7,143 bases of DNA from Chroococcidiopsidaceae cyanobacterium CP_BM_RX_35 (GTDB lineage: Bacteria; Cyanobacteriota; Cyanobacteriia; Cyanobacteriales; Chroococcidiopsidaceae). How positions within the stretch are numbered: position 1 is the first letter of the stretch; every line of letters begins with the position of its first letter. This document shows positions 1 to 6,215 of the stretch, piece after piece. Below the pieces are notes generated by a model, which worked only from the letters and a program-made list of their open reading frames with translations, made no database searches and was not told the origin of the DNA. The DNA is taken from contig JAFAVL010000456.1 in assembly GCA_019242465.1 (NCBI GenBank), positions 1-7,143 of the forward strand, given 5' to 3'. The translations under genes and the position numbers were made by a program.

Positions 1-1
1 G

Positions 2-373
2 GTTTTAATTCTACTCATCAGCTTCCTGGGCTATTCCCCGATTAGCGCTGCGGACAGCCTGAGTGGAGATTATCGTCAAGATACCTTGGCTCTTGTGAAC
101 ACGATGAGAACAGCGATCTCTCTACCAGAAGATGCTCCAAATAAAGCAGAGGCTCAGGCGGAAGCACGGCAAAAAATCAACGAGTTTGCGGCTCGTTATC
201 GGCGGGATGGCTCTGTCGCAAGTCTTAGCTCCTTTACCACCATGCGCACAGCGTTAAACTCCCTAGCCGGACACTATAGCTCTTATCCAAATCGTCCTTT
301 GCCTGAGAAGTTGAAGCGACGACTAGAGCAAGAGTTTAAGCAGATAGAAACAGCGCTTGTCCGAGGCGGCTAA
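2..373 (+). CDS. psb27: Photosystem II assembly protein Psb27 (5' end missing)
   Basis: Psb27 is a small lumenal factor that binds the CP43 side of immature or damaged photosystem II and keeps the manganese cluster from assembling too early. The frame is open from base 2 to the TAA at 371-373, so the start codon lies upstream of the window; the TTG at 86 is internal. The visible part begins in a hydrophobic signal core (LILLISFLGY), then shows the Psb27 hallmarks SGDYRQDT, LPEDAPNKAEA, RYRRDG, FTTMRTALNSLAG and PLPEKLKRRLEQEF, in the four-helix-bundle order of the family. The mature part is about 108 residues, which is normal. Most cyanobacterial Psb27 proteins are lipoproteins with a cysteine after the signal core. 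Here the visible region has no cysteine, and the aligned position appears to be Tyr (TAT, 32-34). Cleavage by signal peptidase I near ISAA is possible instead. The next gene follows after 45 bp, and I see no terminator between them. Confidence 0.93.
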   Translation, partial: VLILLISFLGYSPISAADSLSGDYRQDTLALVNTMRTAISLPEDAPNKAEAQAEARQKINEFAARYRRDGSVASLSSFTTMRTALNSLAGHYSSYPNRPLPEKLKRRLEQEFKQIETALVRGG

Positions 374-418
374 ACACTGAGTATTCGATATAACATAAGT
401 TTATTTTTGCTCGCAGGC

Positions 419-1969
419 ATGTCCAACCGTCCGTTGAAAGTTGTTCTACCTTTGACCACCCTGCGACGTCTAACCCTTGCCGTTTTGACCAGCAGCCTTC
501 TCAGTTCGCATTTTTGGATTCGTCTAGCTCAGGCAGAGACGCAATCCTACTGTCAGCTACCAGCAGCGGTAAGGCAAGAGAAAGCTAGCTTGCTACAGGC
601 GTCACTTAAAGGGGATCGAGATGTTCAAAATCGTTATGAGGCGCTTCTGAGCGAACAAGCAGAGGAACTGCGGCAGTGTCGCAGTCGCACATGGCCTCCA
701 ACTCAGGCGATTTGGCTGCGCTTATACCCTTGCGACATCCGACCTGGCTTACTGGATGAAGTTTTAGATCACATCGTCAATCAGGGGTATAACCAGGTTT
801 ATATTGACACGTTTTCCGATGGTCAAGTGCTATTGCCTGAATCGGATAACTCAACAGTTTGGCCTGCTGTTGTCCGAGTACCTGGATCTGAAAGTGTTGA
901 CTTGTTGGCGCAAGCAATCCAAAAGGCTCATGAGCGGGGTTTGAAGGTCTATGCTTGGATGTTTCTCATGAATTTCGGCTATTCCTACAGCCAACACCCG
1001 GATCGGCAATCGGTCCTGGCTCAAAATGGTAAGAAAAAGACAAGCCAGGATGTGATTGAAGATGGCAGTCAGGTATTTGTCGATCCCTACAATCTCCAGG
1101 CTAAACGAGACTACTACCAGTTGGTGCAGCAGGTGATTCAACACCACCCAGATGGGATACTGTTTGATTACGTGCGGTATCCAGGTCAGTCAGGTAGCGA
1201 TGGAGTTGCTACCAATGTTAAAGATTTATGGATTTACAGTGACGCTGCAAAGCAAGCACTAGTTCAACGAGCGCTTAACGATAAAGGACGGGAACTGATT
1301 CAGCGGTTTCTCAAGCAGGGATACATCAGCGTGGGAGATATAGAAGCTGTGGAGCAACTCTACCCACAACAAGGAGAACCGCTCTGGCAAGGGCGGACTG
1401 CGCCACAACTGCCACCACCAACAGAACCATTACCAACGCCAGCTCAGAAACAACCACTGTTGCAATGGCAGTTGTGGCAACTCAGCGTTGCCCACGCGCT
1501 GCAAGGCATTCTGGACTTTTTGGCAGTAGCAACGTTGCCTGTTCAACAGCAAGGAATCCCTGCTGGCGTGATATTTTTTCCAGAGGGTAACGCAGCTGTG
1601 GGGCAAGGCGGCTATGACTCCCGATTGCAGCCTTGGGATCGTTTTCCCGGTGCTATAGAGTGGCATCCCATGTCCTATGCTACTTGTGGCGACGCTAGCT
1701 GTATCGTCGCCCAAGTGCAGCGCGTGTTAAAATACGCACCATTAGGGACACAGGTGAGTCCAGTTCTGGCAGGTGTTTGGGGACAGGCGGTGGAAAACCG
1801 CCCGTCATTGGAAGCACAGATGCAAGCAATTCACCAGGCAGCACCACAGATTCAGTCAGTCAGTCATTTTGCCTTTTCCTGGCAAGAACCACAGCTAGCC
1901 AACCAGCGCAAGTTCTGTCAGTTACAGTACGTACATCGGCTACAGGAGAGCGATCGCATTCCTCGATGA
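419..1969 (+). CDS. Secreted glycoside hydrolase-like family 10 (GHL10/DUF187) protein
   Basis: This is a 516-residue exported protein of the glycosylhydrolase-like 10 group, predicted TIM-barrel enzymes or sugar-binding proteins; substrates of cyanobacterial members are not established to my knowledge. I chose the ATG at 419 over the in-frame TTG at 407 because it gives a standard signal peptide: basic residues at 4-17, a hydrophobic stretch at 18-36, and a likely AQA/ET cleavage after residue 39. No clear Shine-Dalgarno sequence precedes it; a lone TATAAC at 389-394 could be a -10 box but has no matching -35. Family features are the strand GYNQVYIDTFSDGQ (123-136), VYAWMFLMNF (177-186), FVDPYN (220-225), GILFDYVRYP (246-255, carrying the likely active-site acid) and EWHPMSYATCGD (414-425). 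A proline- and glutamine-rich linker (about 329-350) splits the barrel region. Cysteines at 45, 87, 105, 423, 428 and 500 could form disulfides after export. The stop overlaps the next start (ATGA). Confidence 0.85.
   Translation: MSNRPLKVVLPLTTLRRLTLAVLTSSLLSSHFWIRLAQAETQSYCQLPAAVRQEKASLLQASLKGDRDVQNRYEALLSEQAEELRQCRSRTWPPTQAIWLRLYPCDIRPGLLDEVLDHIVNQGYNQVYIDTFSDGQVLLPESDNSTVWPAVVRVPGSESVDLLAQAIQKAHERGLKVYAWMFLMNFGYSYSQHPDRQSVLAQNGKKKTSQDVIEDGSQVFVDPYNLQAKRDYYQLVQQVIQHHPDGILFDYVRYPGQSGSDGVATNVKDLWIYSDAAKQALVQRALNDKGRELIQRFLKQGYISVGDIEAVEQLYPQQGEPLWQGRTAPQLPPPTEPLPTPAQKQPLLQWQLWQLSVAHALQGILDFLAVATLPVQQQGIPAGVIFFPEGNAAVGQGGYDSRLQPWDRFPGAIEWHPMSYATCGDASCIVAQVQRVLKYAPLGTQVSPVLAGVWGQAVENRPSLEAQMQAIHQAAPQIQSVSHFAFSWQEPQLANQRKFCQLQYVHRLQESDRIPR
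1853..1866 (+). repeat. CAGT tetranucleotide run (3.5 copies)
   Basis: Three and a half tandem CAGT units lie inside the GHL10-like gene and encode part of the peptide around QSVSH. The unit length is not a multiple of three, so loss or gain of one unit would frameshift the last 30 or so codons and could disturb the overlap with the next gene. The tract is short and may be chance. Confidence 0.45.
1950..1957. repeat. HIP1 octamer GCGATCGC
   Basis: This is a perfect copy of the highly iterated palindrome of cyanobacterial genomes. It lies in the last codons of the GHL10-like gene, 8 bp upstream of the ATG of the membrane-protein gene. It supports a cyanobacterial origin; no local function is implied. 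Confidence 0.85.
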
Positions 1970-3075
1970 GCGCACCTAATTACAAATGGCAGCAATGGTT
2001 ATCTCTTGGACTGCCATTCCCTCTCATATTTCTCAACGGCTGGCTAGCGCTGCAAGTGCTGCAATATTTCCAACCCCTCGTCACTATTTTGATCCTGACC
2101 GCTTTGCTAGCCTTGATTTTGAGCTATCCAGTACAATTTCTCCACAGGAATGGTGTAGGGCGGAACCTTGCAGTTTTTCTAGTTTTTCTGCTAGCCTTGA
2201 CTGCTTTAGTGGCTTTTGGCATCACCTTAGTTCCAATTCTTCTAAAAGAATTTAGTGAGATTGCTAGGCTTCTACCTGATTGGATCTCTTCTAGTAAACA
2301 ACAACTTCAGGGTATCAACAATTGGGTTGAGCGTCAGAATTTACCTACTGCGTTGAGCTTGCACAAGGAAGTTGCCGGAGGCAGCTTCGGCGAACCGCTG
2401 AGTCAGTTAACCGCTCAAATAGCAGAGCGATTACCAGGTGAGATCCAAGCTTTTGCTGAGCAAACATTTAGTATTGTTTTAGAGGCTATTGATAGCATTT
2501 CCGAGGTCATTTTGATCGTCGTTCTGACTTTCTACCTACTACTAGATGGCGAGCGACTCTGGCGGGGACTTTTTCGGAGATTGCCATTTAGCTCCCAGAT
2601 CGAGGAGTCATTACTAGAAAGTTTTCAAAATTACTTCATTGGTCAGGTTACTTTAGCTAGTCTCGTAGGACTAGCAATGACTCTGATATTTTTGGTCCTG
2701 AGAGTTCCCTTCGGTTTGCTTTTTGGCATAGGAATTGGGTTTCTATCATTGGTTCCGTTTGGTGATGTTTTGGGCTTCAGTTTAGTAAGTTTACTAGTGG
2801 CTTACCAAGACTTTTGGTTAGGAGTAAAAACCCTAGTGCTAGTTATCCTAGTAGATCAGGTCATCGATCAGGTCATCGCTCCCCGGATTTTAGGCGGTTT
2901 CACAGGGCTTAGACCTGTATGGGTTTTAATTTCTTTGTTAGTAGGAACTAAGATTGCTGGATTGTTAGGATTACTAATAGCTGTTCCTATGGCAAGCTTT
3001 ATTAAAAGTACTATAGATAGTGTGCAGGCTTCTACAACTAATACTAGTAATATTGAGCTGGCAAGAAAGCAGTAG
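1966..3075 (+). CDS. AI-2E/PerM family membrane transporter
   Basis: This 369-residue polytopic inner-membrane protein belongs to the AI-2E transporter family (PF01594, formerly UPF0118/PerM). Members are proposed exporters or ion antiporters; the substrate cannot be read from sequence. The start is the ATG at 1966, whose last bases form the stop of the upstream gene (ATGA). An upstream reading-frame extension exists but lies wholly inside the GHL10-like gene and adds no family sequence. Hydrophobic segments lie at about 10-33, 36-56, 67-92, 178-194, 226-246, 249-279, 285-300 and 318-345. The soluble loop between segments three and four (about 93-175) is typical of the family. The conserved C-terminal signature DQVIAPRILG is at 301-310, preceded by a second DQVI made by an exact DNA duplication. 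The length is normal. Coupling to the GHL10-like gene suggests co-production. The gene ends in a hairpin that includes its stop codon. Confidence 0.88.
   Translation: MSAPNYKWQQWLSLGLPFPLIFLNGWLALQVLQYFQPLVTILILTALLALILSYPVQFLHRNGVGRNLAVFLVFLLALTALVAFGITLVPILLKEFSEIARLLPDWISSSKQQLQGINNWVERQNLPTALSLHKEVAGGSFGEPLSQLTAQIAERLPGEIQAFAEQTFSIVLEAIDSISEVILIVVLTFYLLLDGERLWRGLFRRLPFSSQIEESLLESFQNYFIGQVTLASLVGLAMTLIFLVLRVPFGLLFGIGIGFLSLVPFGDVLGFSLVSLLVAYQDFWLGVKTLVLVILVDQVIDQVIAPRILGGFTGLRPVWVLISLLVGTKIAGLLGLLIAVPMASFIKSTIDSVQASTTNTSNIELARKQ
2854..2877 (+). repeat. Perfect 12-bp tandem duplication
   Basis: GATCAGGTCATC occurs twice back to back with no mismatch, encoding DQVI-DQVI at residues 297-304 of the AI-2E-family protein. 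The frame is kept. In the family I expect a related but non-identical pattern such as a Q-I-x-D-N/Q-x-I-x-P motif, so the exact nucleotide identity of the two units is what stands out. Confidence 0.85.
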
Positions 3076-3094
3076 CCGGAGTAGAACTCCGGCT
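3074..3094 (+). terminator. Hairpin at the end of the AI-2E-family gene
   Basis: AGCCGGAGT (3074-3082), the loop AGA, and ACTCCGGCT (3086-3094) form a perfect 9-bp stem that starts inside the TAG stop (3073-3075). It is GC-rich and well placed to end the psb27/GHL10/AI-2E transcript or protect its 3' end. The following bases (GACCTTTGATT) contain only a three-T run, so it is not a textbook intrinsic terminator. Confidence 0.55.
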
Positions 3095-3223
3095 GACCTT
3101 TGATTGGGCTTCTCCACAAACTGAAGTATCAAACAGTCACGAACAATCTGAATGATTACCCAAACTCGCGTCAACTATGGCAATCTGAAGAGATAAAAGA
3201 GTACAACCTGACAAACTCGCTAC

Positions 3224-3230
3224 AGAAGAG
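3224..3230 (+). promoter_or_regulatory. Shine-Dalgarno-like site of ispG
   Basis: AGAAGAG lies 4 bases before the ATG at 3235, a slightly short spacer. It supports that ATG over the TTG at 3100, which would add 45 residues unlike any IspG. The 140-bp stretch between the hairpin at 3074-3094 and this ATG holds no other gene and no convincing promoter that I can see. Confidence 0.4.
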
Positions 3231-3234
3231 CGTT

Positions 3235-4458
3235 ATGCAAACTCTGACAACAGCCACTACTAAAGCCACCCTCAGCCAACCCACCATTGATACAACTATC
3301 CATCGGCGCAAAACCCGTCCAGTCCAGGTAGGAAGTGTCACCATTGGTGGTGGCTATCCCGTAGTGGTGCAGTCGATGATCAACGAAGACACCCTTGATG
3401 TAGATGGTTCAGTTGCCGCCATTCGTCGCCTGCACGAAATCGGCTGTGAGATTGTCCGCGTCACGGTACCAAGCATGGCTCATGCTAAAGCCCTGGCAGA
3501 AATTAAGCAACAACTGATCAAGACTTACCAGCCAGTGCCCTTAGTTGCTGATGTGCATCACAATGGCATGAAAATTGCCCTAGAAGTCGCTAAGCACGTT
3601 GATAAAGTGCGGATTAATCCAGGATTGTACGTATTTGAAAAGCCAAAGAGTGAACGCGCTGAATATACCCAAACCGAATTTGACGAAATTGGTGCAAAAA
3701 TCCGCGAAACTTTAGAACCCTTAGTTGTTTCCCTGCGCGATCAGGGTAAAGCTATGCGGATCGGAGTCAACCACGGTTCCTTAGCAGAACGAATGCTCTT
3801 TACCTATGGTGATACTCCAGAAGGCATGGTAGAATCTGCCCTGGAATTTATGCGGATTTGTGAATCCCTTGACTTCCGCAACATCGTCATCTCCCTAAAA
3901 GCATCGCGGGTGCCAGTAATGCTAGCTGCCTATCGATTGATGGCACAGCGAATGAACGAAATTGGCATGGATTACCCTTTACATCTAGGTGTCACTGAAG
4001 CTGGTGATGGTGAGTATGGTCGGATCAAGTCCACTGCTGGGATTGCCACCCTTTTAGCTGACGGGATTGGTGACACAATCAGGGTATCACTCACCGAAGC
4101 TCCAGAAAAAGAAATTCCGGTTTGCTACAGCATCCTGCAAGCGCTAGGCTTGCGGAAAACGATGGTAGAGTACGTCGCTTGCCCTTCTTGCGGTCGGACC
4201 TTGTTTAATCTAGAAGAAGTCCTACATACAGTCCGGGAAGCAACAAAACACCTGACAGGTCTAGACATTGCCGTCATGGGATGCATCGTCAACGGTCCAG
4301 GAGAAATGGCAGATGCTGACTACGGGTATGTCGGCAAGCAACCTGGTTATATCTCTTTGTACCGTGGTAGGGAAGAAATTAAAAGGGTCCCTGAATCTCA
4401 GGGCGTCGAAGAGTTGATTAATCTCATTAAGGCGGACGGTCGCTGGGTCGAACCCTAG
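3235..4458 (+). CDS. ispG: 4-hydroxy-3-methylbut-2-enyl diphosphate synthase IspG (GcpE)
   Basis: IspG is the cytosolic iron-sulfur enzyme of the MEP pathway. It reductively opens 2-C-methyl-D-erythritol 2,4-cyclodiphosphate to HMBPP, the step before IspH, and so feeds carotenoid, phytol and quinone synthesis. The cyanobacterial enzyme is expected to take electrons from ferredoxin (EC 1.17.7.1). From the ATG at 3235 the protein has 407 residues, the usual cyanobacterial length. The TIM-barrel part begins near [19 protein letters not shown] and includes [25 protein letters not shown] and [16 protein letters not shown]. The C-terminal cluster domain has CPSC (Cys316 and Cys319), then GCIVNGPGE (Cys350 and Glu357). 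These are the three cysteines and one glutamate that bind the 4Fe-4S cluster in characterised IspG, with matching spacing. Nothing in it is broken or missing. The last base of its TAG stop is the first base of an inverted-repeat arm. Upstream and downstream hairpins suggest that it is transcribed alone. Confidence 0.97.
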   Translation: MQTLTTATTKATLSQPTIDTTIHRRKTRPVQVGSVTIGGGYPVVVQSMINEDTLDVDGSVAAIRRLHEIGCEIVRVTVPSMAHAKALAEIKQQLIKTYQPVPLVADVHHNGMKIALEVAKHVDKVRINPGLYVFEKPKSERAEYTQTEFDEIGAKIRETLEPLVVSLRDQGKAMRIGVNHGSLAERMLFTYGDTPEGMVESALEFMRICESLDFRNIVISLKASRVPVMLAAYRLMAQRMNEIGMDYPLHLGVTEAGDGEYGRIKSTAGIATLLADGIGDTIRVSLTEAPEKEIPVCYSILQALGLRKTMVEYVACPSCGRTLFNLEEVLHTVREATKHLTGLDIAVMGCIVNGPGEMADADYGYVGKQPGYISLYRGREEIKRVPESQGVEELINLIKADGRWVEP

Positions 4459-4514
4459 AAGAGGATGGGGGGCAGGGGGTAAGAAGAATGCTAACTCTGT
4501 TCCTGACTCTCCCG

Positions 4515-4541
4515 ATGTGAAGCTTTTGTAAAGCTTCACAT
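4515..4541 (+). terminator. Terminator-like hairpin downstream of ispG
   Basis: ATGTGAAGCTTT (4515-4526), the loop TGT, and AAAGCTTCACAT (4530-4541) form a perfect 12-bp stem, with a possible extra G·U pair outside. It starts 56 bases after the ispG stop and is followed by TTACTCC, so the T-run is weak. Its near-symmetry would allow folding in either transcription direction. The most likely role is ending or stabilising the ispG mRNA. Confidence 0.6.
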
Positions 4542-4626
4542 TTACTCCAAATTGAAGAGCAGAGCCTCAAATCAGGTATTCCTCAATTTCTAGCTGAAAC
4601 AAGAAACGGGCTAGTGTAGTATTTTT

Positions 4627-4655
4627 CTCCCCTGCCCCCTGCTCCCCTGCCCCCC
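4627..4655. repeat. C-rich direct repeat, G-quadruplex-capable on the - strand
   Basis: CTCCCCTGCCCCC occurs at 4627-4639 and again at 4642-4654, a period of 15 bp. On the - strand this reads as four runs of four or more G separated by loops of 2, 4 and 2 bases (CA, AGCA, CA), which fits the usual quadruplex consensus. Similar G-rich short repeats are common between genes in filamentous and related cyanobacteria. It sits 74 bp upstream of the protease ATG. Confidence 0.65.
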
Positions 4656-4728
4656 GTCCTCTTCCACAGAGCCTGTGCTAAATTGAGCTTACCTATTTTG
4701 CATTTTCCTCTCTGGCTCAACAGATATT

Positions 4729-6021
4729 ATGGTCATTACAAAACGCGAACTGGTTTTGGGTGCGACAGCGGCAACCTTGACATCGGTCACCATAGCAGGC
4801 TGGTTTCTTAATCAACCCAAAAGTCAGGCTTTCTTGCGTGAGAGCCCGAAAGAATTAGTAGATGAAGTCTGGCAAGTTGTTGACCACCAATATGTAGATC
4901 CCACCTTCAATCATGTTGATTGGCAAGCTGTCCGCCGAGAATATCTGAGCCGCTCTTACCCCACTCAAGAGTCTGCTTATAAAGCAATCCGGGAAATGCT
5001 GAAGAAATTGAACGACCCCTACACCCGGTTTATGGACCCGCAACAGTTCAAAGATCTGCAAGTAGACACCTCTGGACAGCTTAGTGGTATTGGGATTCAA
5101 ATTGCGCCAGATGAGAAAACTAAGCAGCTCACCGTAATTGCACCAATTGAGGGTACGCCTGCCGCTGCTGCCGGGATTATTGCCAAAGATATTATTACCA
5201 AAATAGACGGCAAACCTACTCAGGGTATGGATGTAAACCAAGCGGTGTCTTTAATCAGAGGACAACCAGGAACCATAGTAAATCTAACGATTTTGCGAAA
5301 TGGTCAGACGAAAGATTTGGCGATCAAACGAGCCCAGATTGAGATTCGTCCGGTTCGCTACACCTATCAGAATAGTTCTACGGGTGGTGTAGGTTACATT
5401 CGCCTCAGTGAGTTTAGTGCCAACGCTCCAGAGGAAATGCAAGCAGCAATCAAAAATTTTGAGCAGAAGCACGTGAATGGATATATTTTAGACCTACGTT
5501 CCGATCCCGGTGGTCTGCTCTTCGCTAGTGTAGAAATTGCTCAGATGTGGTTCAACAACAGCACAATCGTCTCAACGGTAGATAGGCAGGGAGAAAAAGA
5601 TGTCCAGAAAGCTGACGATCACGCTCTGACAACAAAACCACTGGTCGTCTTAGTAGACGGAGGTTCAGCTAGTGCTAGTGAGATTCTCTCTGGGGCATTG
5701 CAGGATAATCATCGCGCTGTTCTGGTAGGAACAAAAACCTTTGGTAAGGGATTAGTACAATCGGTGCGGAGTTTAGGGGATAACTGCGGGATGGCAGTGA
5801 CGATTGCCAAGTATCTCACACCGGCTGGTCATGACATCAATCACAAGGGCATTACCCCGAATGTTGTGCTGCCACTTACAGATGCTCAAAAGCAGGCTTT
5901 ACTGAGTAATCGCCAAAAGATTGGGACTTCAGCAGATCCTCAATATGCTAAAGCGCTACAAGTCTTGCAACAGCAGATTGCCTCGAAACAGAGTAGCAAT
6001 GCAGGAGCAGTAACGAAATAG
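4729..6021 (+). CDS. ctpC: Carboxyl-terminal processing protease, CtpC-like (S41 family)
   Basis: This is a 430-residue exported serine protease of the S41A/tail-specific family, which trims or degrades proteins at C-termini in the periplasm or thylakoid lumen; its paralogue CtpA matures the D1 protein of photosystem II. The order is a signal anchor or peptide (basic 5-6, hydrophobic 8-27, possible SQA/F cleavage after 34), an N-terminal helical domain (about 40-110) with DPYTRFMDP (96-104), a PDZ domain (about 112-195, with SGIGIQI and GIIAKDIITKIDGKP), and the protease core with YILDLRSDPGG (252-262) and GGSASASEIL (311-320). By the conserved 25-residue spacing the catalytic residues are Ser315, Lys340 and Gln344. 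The N-terminus MVITKR and YVDPTF-x-x-VDW resemble what I recall of cyanobacterial CtpC rather than CtpA or CtpB; the paralogue assignment is from memory. Cys353, the only cysteine, lies just after the catalytic lysine loop. No Shine-Dalgarno precedes the ATG. The gene ends 5 bp from a convergent gene. Confidence 0.9.
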   Translation: MVITKRELVLGATAATLTSVTIAGWFLNQPKSQAFLRESPKELVDEVWQVVDHQYVDPTFNHVDWQAVRREYLSRSYPTQESAYKAIREMLKKLNDPYTRFMDPQQFKDLQVDTSGQLSGIGIQIAPDEKTKQLTVIAPIEGTPAAAAGIIAKDIITKIDGKPTQGMDVNQAVSLIRGQPGTIVNLTILRNGQTKDLAIKRAQIEIRPVRYTYQNSSTGGVGYIRLSEFSANAPEEMQAAIKNFEQKHVNGYILDLRSDPGGLLFASVEIAQMWFNNSTIVSTVDRQGEKDVQKADDHALTTKPLVVLVDGGSASASEILSGALQDNHRAVLVGTKTFGKGLVQSVRSLGDNCGMAVTIAKYLTPAGHDINHKGITPNVVLPLTDAQKQALLSNRQKIGTSADPQYAKALQVLQQQIASKQSSNAGAVTK

Positions 6022-6026
6022 AGAGA

Positions 6027-6215
6027 CTAATTTGGTTGGCACTTTCCTGCTCGGATCAATCCCACGCGACGGGAAAGTGCCTCATCTTGGGAAGTAAACG
6101 GTCCCCAGCGCTCCAAAATATCTGAATCATTGCTCTCTTCTACTTGATGACGAGGAACAATTTCGCAGTGATTAGTGGAGCGCTTCACGATATACCAAGT
6201 TTGCGGGTTGTTCAT
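6027..6215 (-). CDS. Small conserved cyanobacterial hypothetical protein (62 aa)
   Basis: This is a 62-residue protein of unknown function. I believe it is real because it starts through a clean ATGA overlap with the EF-G-like gene (6212-6215), fills the gap up to the convergent protease gene, and has a sharply patterned sequence: TWYIVKR at 6-12, WGPF-x-x-x-DEA at 37-46 and RRVGLIRAGKC at 49-59. I recall similar WYIV...WGPF...GLIRAGKC proteins only from cyanobacteria. It has no signal peptide or membrane segment and is probably a soluble cytosolic domain. Two cysteines (17 and 59) are present, too few and too far apart to call a metal site. Coupling to the EF-G paralogue suggests co-expression, but no function should be inferred from that alone. 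Its 3' end contains one arm pair of an inverted repeat (6038-6081). Confidence 0.75.
   Translation of the reverse strand: MNNPQTWYIVKRSTNHCEIVPRHQVEESNDSDILERWGPFTSQDEALSRRVGLIRAGKCQPN
6038..6081. repeat. 10-bp inverted repeat in the 3' end of the small gene
   Basis: GGCACTTTCC (6038-6047) is perfectly complementary to GGAAAGTGCC (6072-6081), with 24 bases between. It lies 16 bp beyond the protease stop and inside the coding sequence of the convergent small gene, where one arm encodes residues near its C-terminus. A hairpin could form in the transcript of either strand. Neither side has a T-run, so I do not call it an intrinsic terminator. Confidence 0.5.

Larger units (their letters stand above)
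4458..4664. repeat. 207-bp stretch bounded by 21-nt inverted repeats (possible MITE-like relic)
   Basis: The arm at 4458-4478 is complementary to 4644-4664 at 20 of 21 positions; the exception (4466/4656) is a T·G pair that would still wobble in RNA. The arms contain the G-rich core GGGGGGCAGGGG and its complement. Between them lies the terminator-like hairpin at 4515-4541 and otherwise non-coding sequence. The rest of the 270-bp spacer before the protease gene has no gene that I can support. No target-site duplication is visible next to the arms, so a mobile origin is only a possibility; an intergenic repeat pair inserted in opposite orientation would look the same. Confidence 0.6.

Noticed and set aside
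86..88. TTG as the start of psb27
   Set aside because: Psb27 sequence (SGDYRQDT and a signal core) continues in frame upstream to the window edge, so this codon is internal.
407..418. TTG start for the GHL10-like protein
   Set aside because: It adds only MLAG before an ATG that already begins a good signal peptide.
851..1147. 98-residue antisense open frame inside the GHL10-like gene
   Set aside because: It overlaps a clear family domain on the other strand and shows no protein-family features.
1777..1965. 63-residue N-terminal extension of the AI-2E-family protein
   Set aside because: It lies entirely within the preceding gene in another frame, is low-complexity Ser/Thr sequence, and the ATG at 1966 gives the normal family N-terminus.
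3100..3234. 45-residue N-terminal extension of IspG from a TTG
   Set aside because: It has no resemblance to IspG N-termini, and an AGAAGAG site precedes the ATG at 3235.
4552..4626. Promoter for the protease gene in the spacer
   Set aside because: TTGAAG and TAGTAT-like hexamers exist but not at a convincing spacing, so I do not list one.
4855..5241. 128-residue open frame antisense to the protease
   Set aside because: It is a shadow of the well-supported S41 gene, with no recognisable domain and no start signal.
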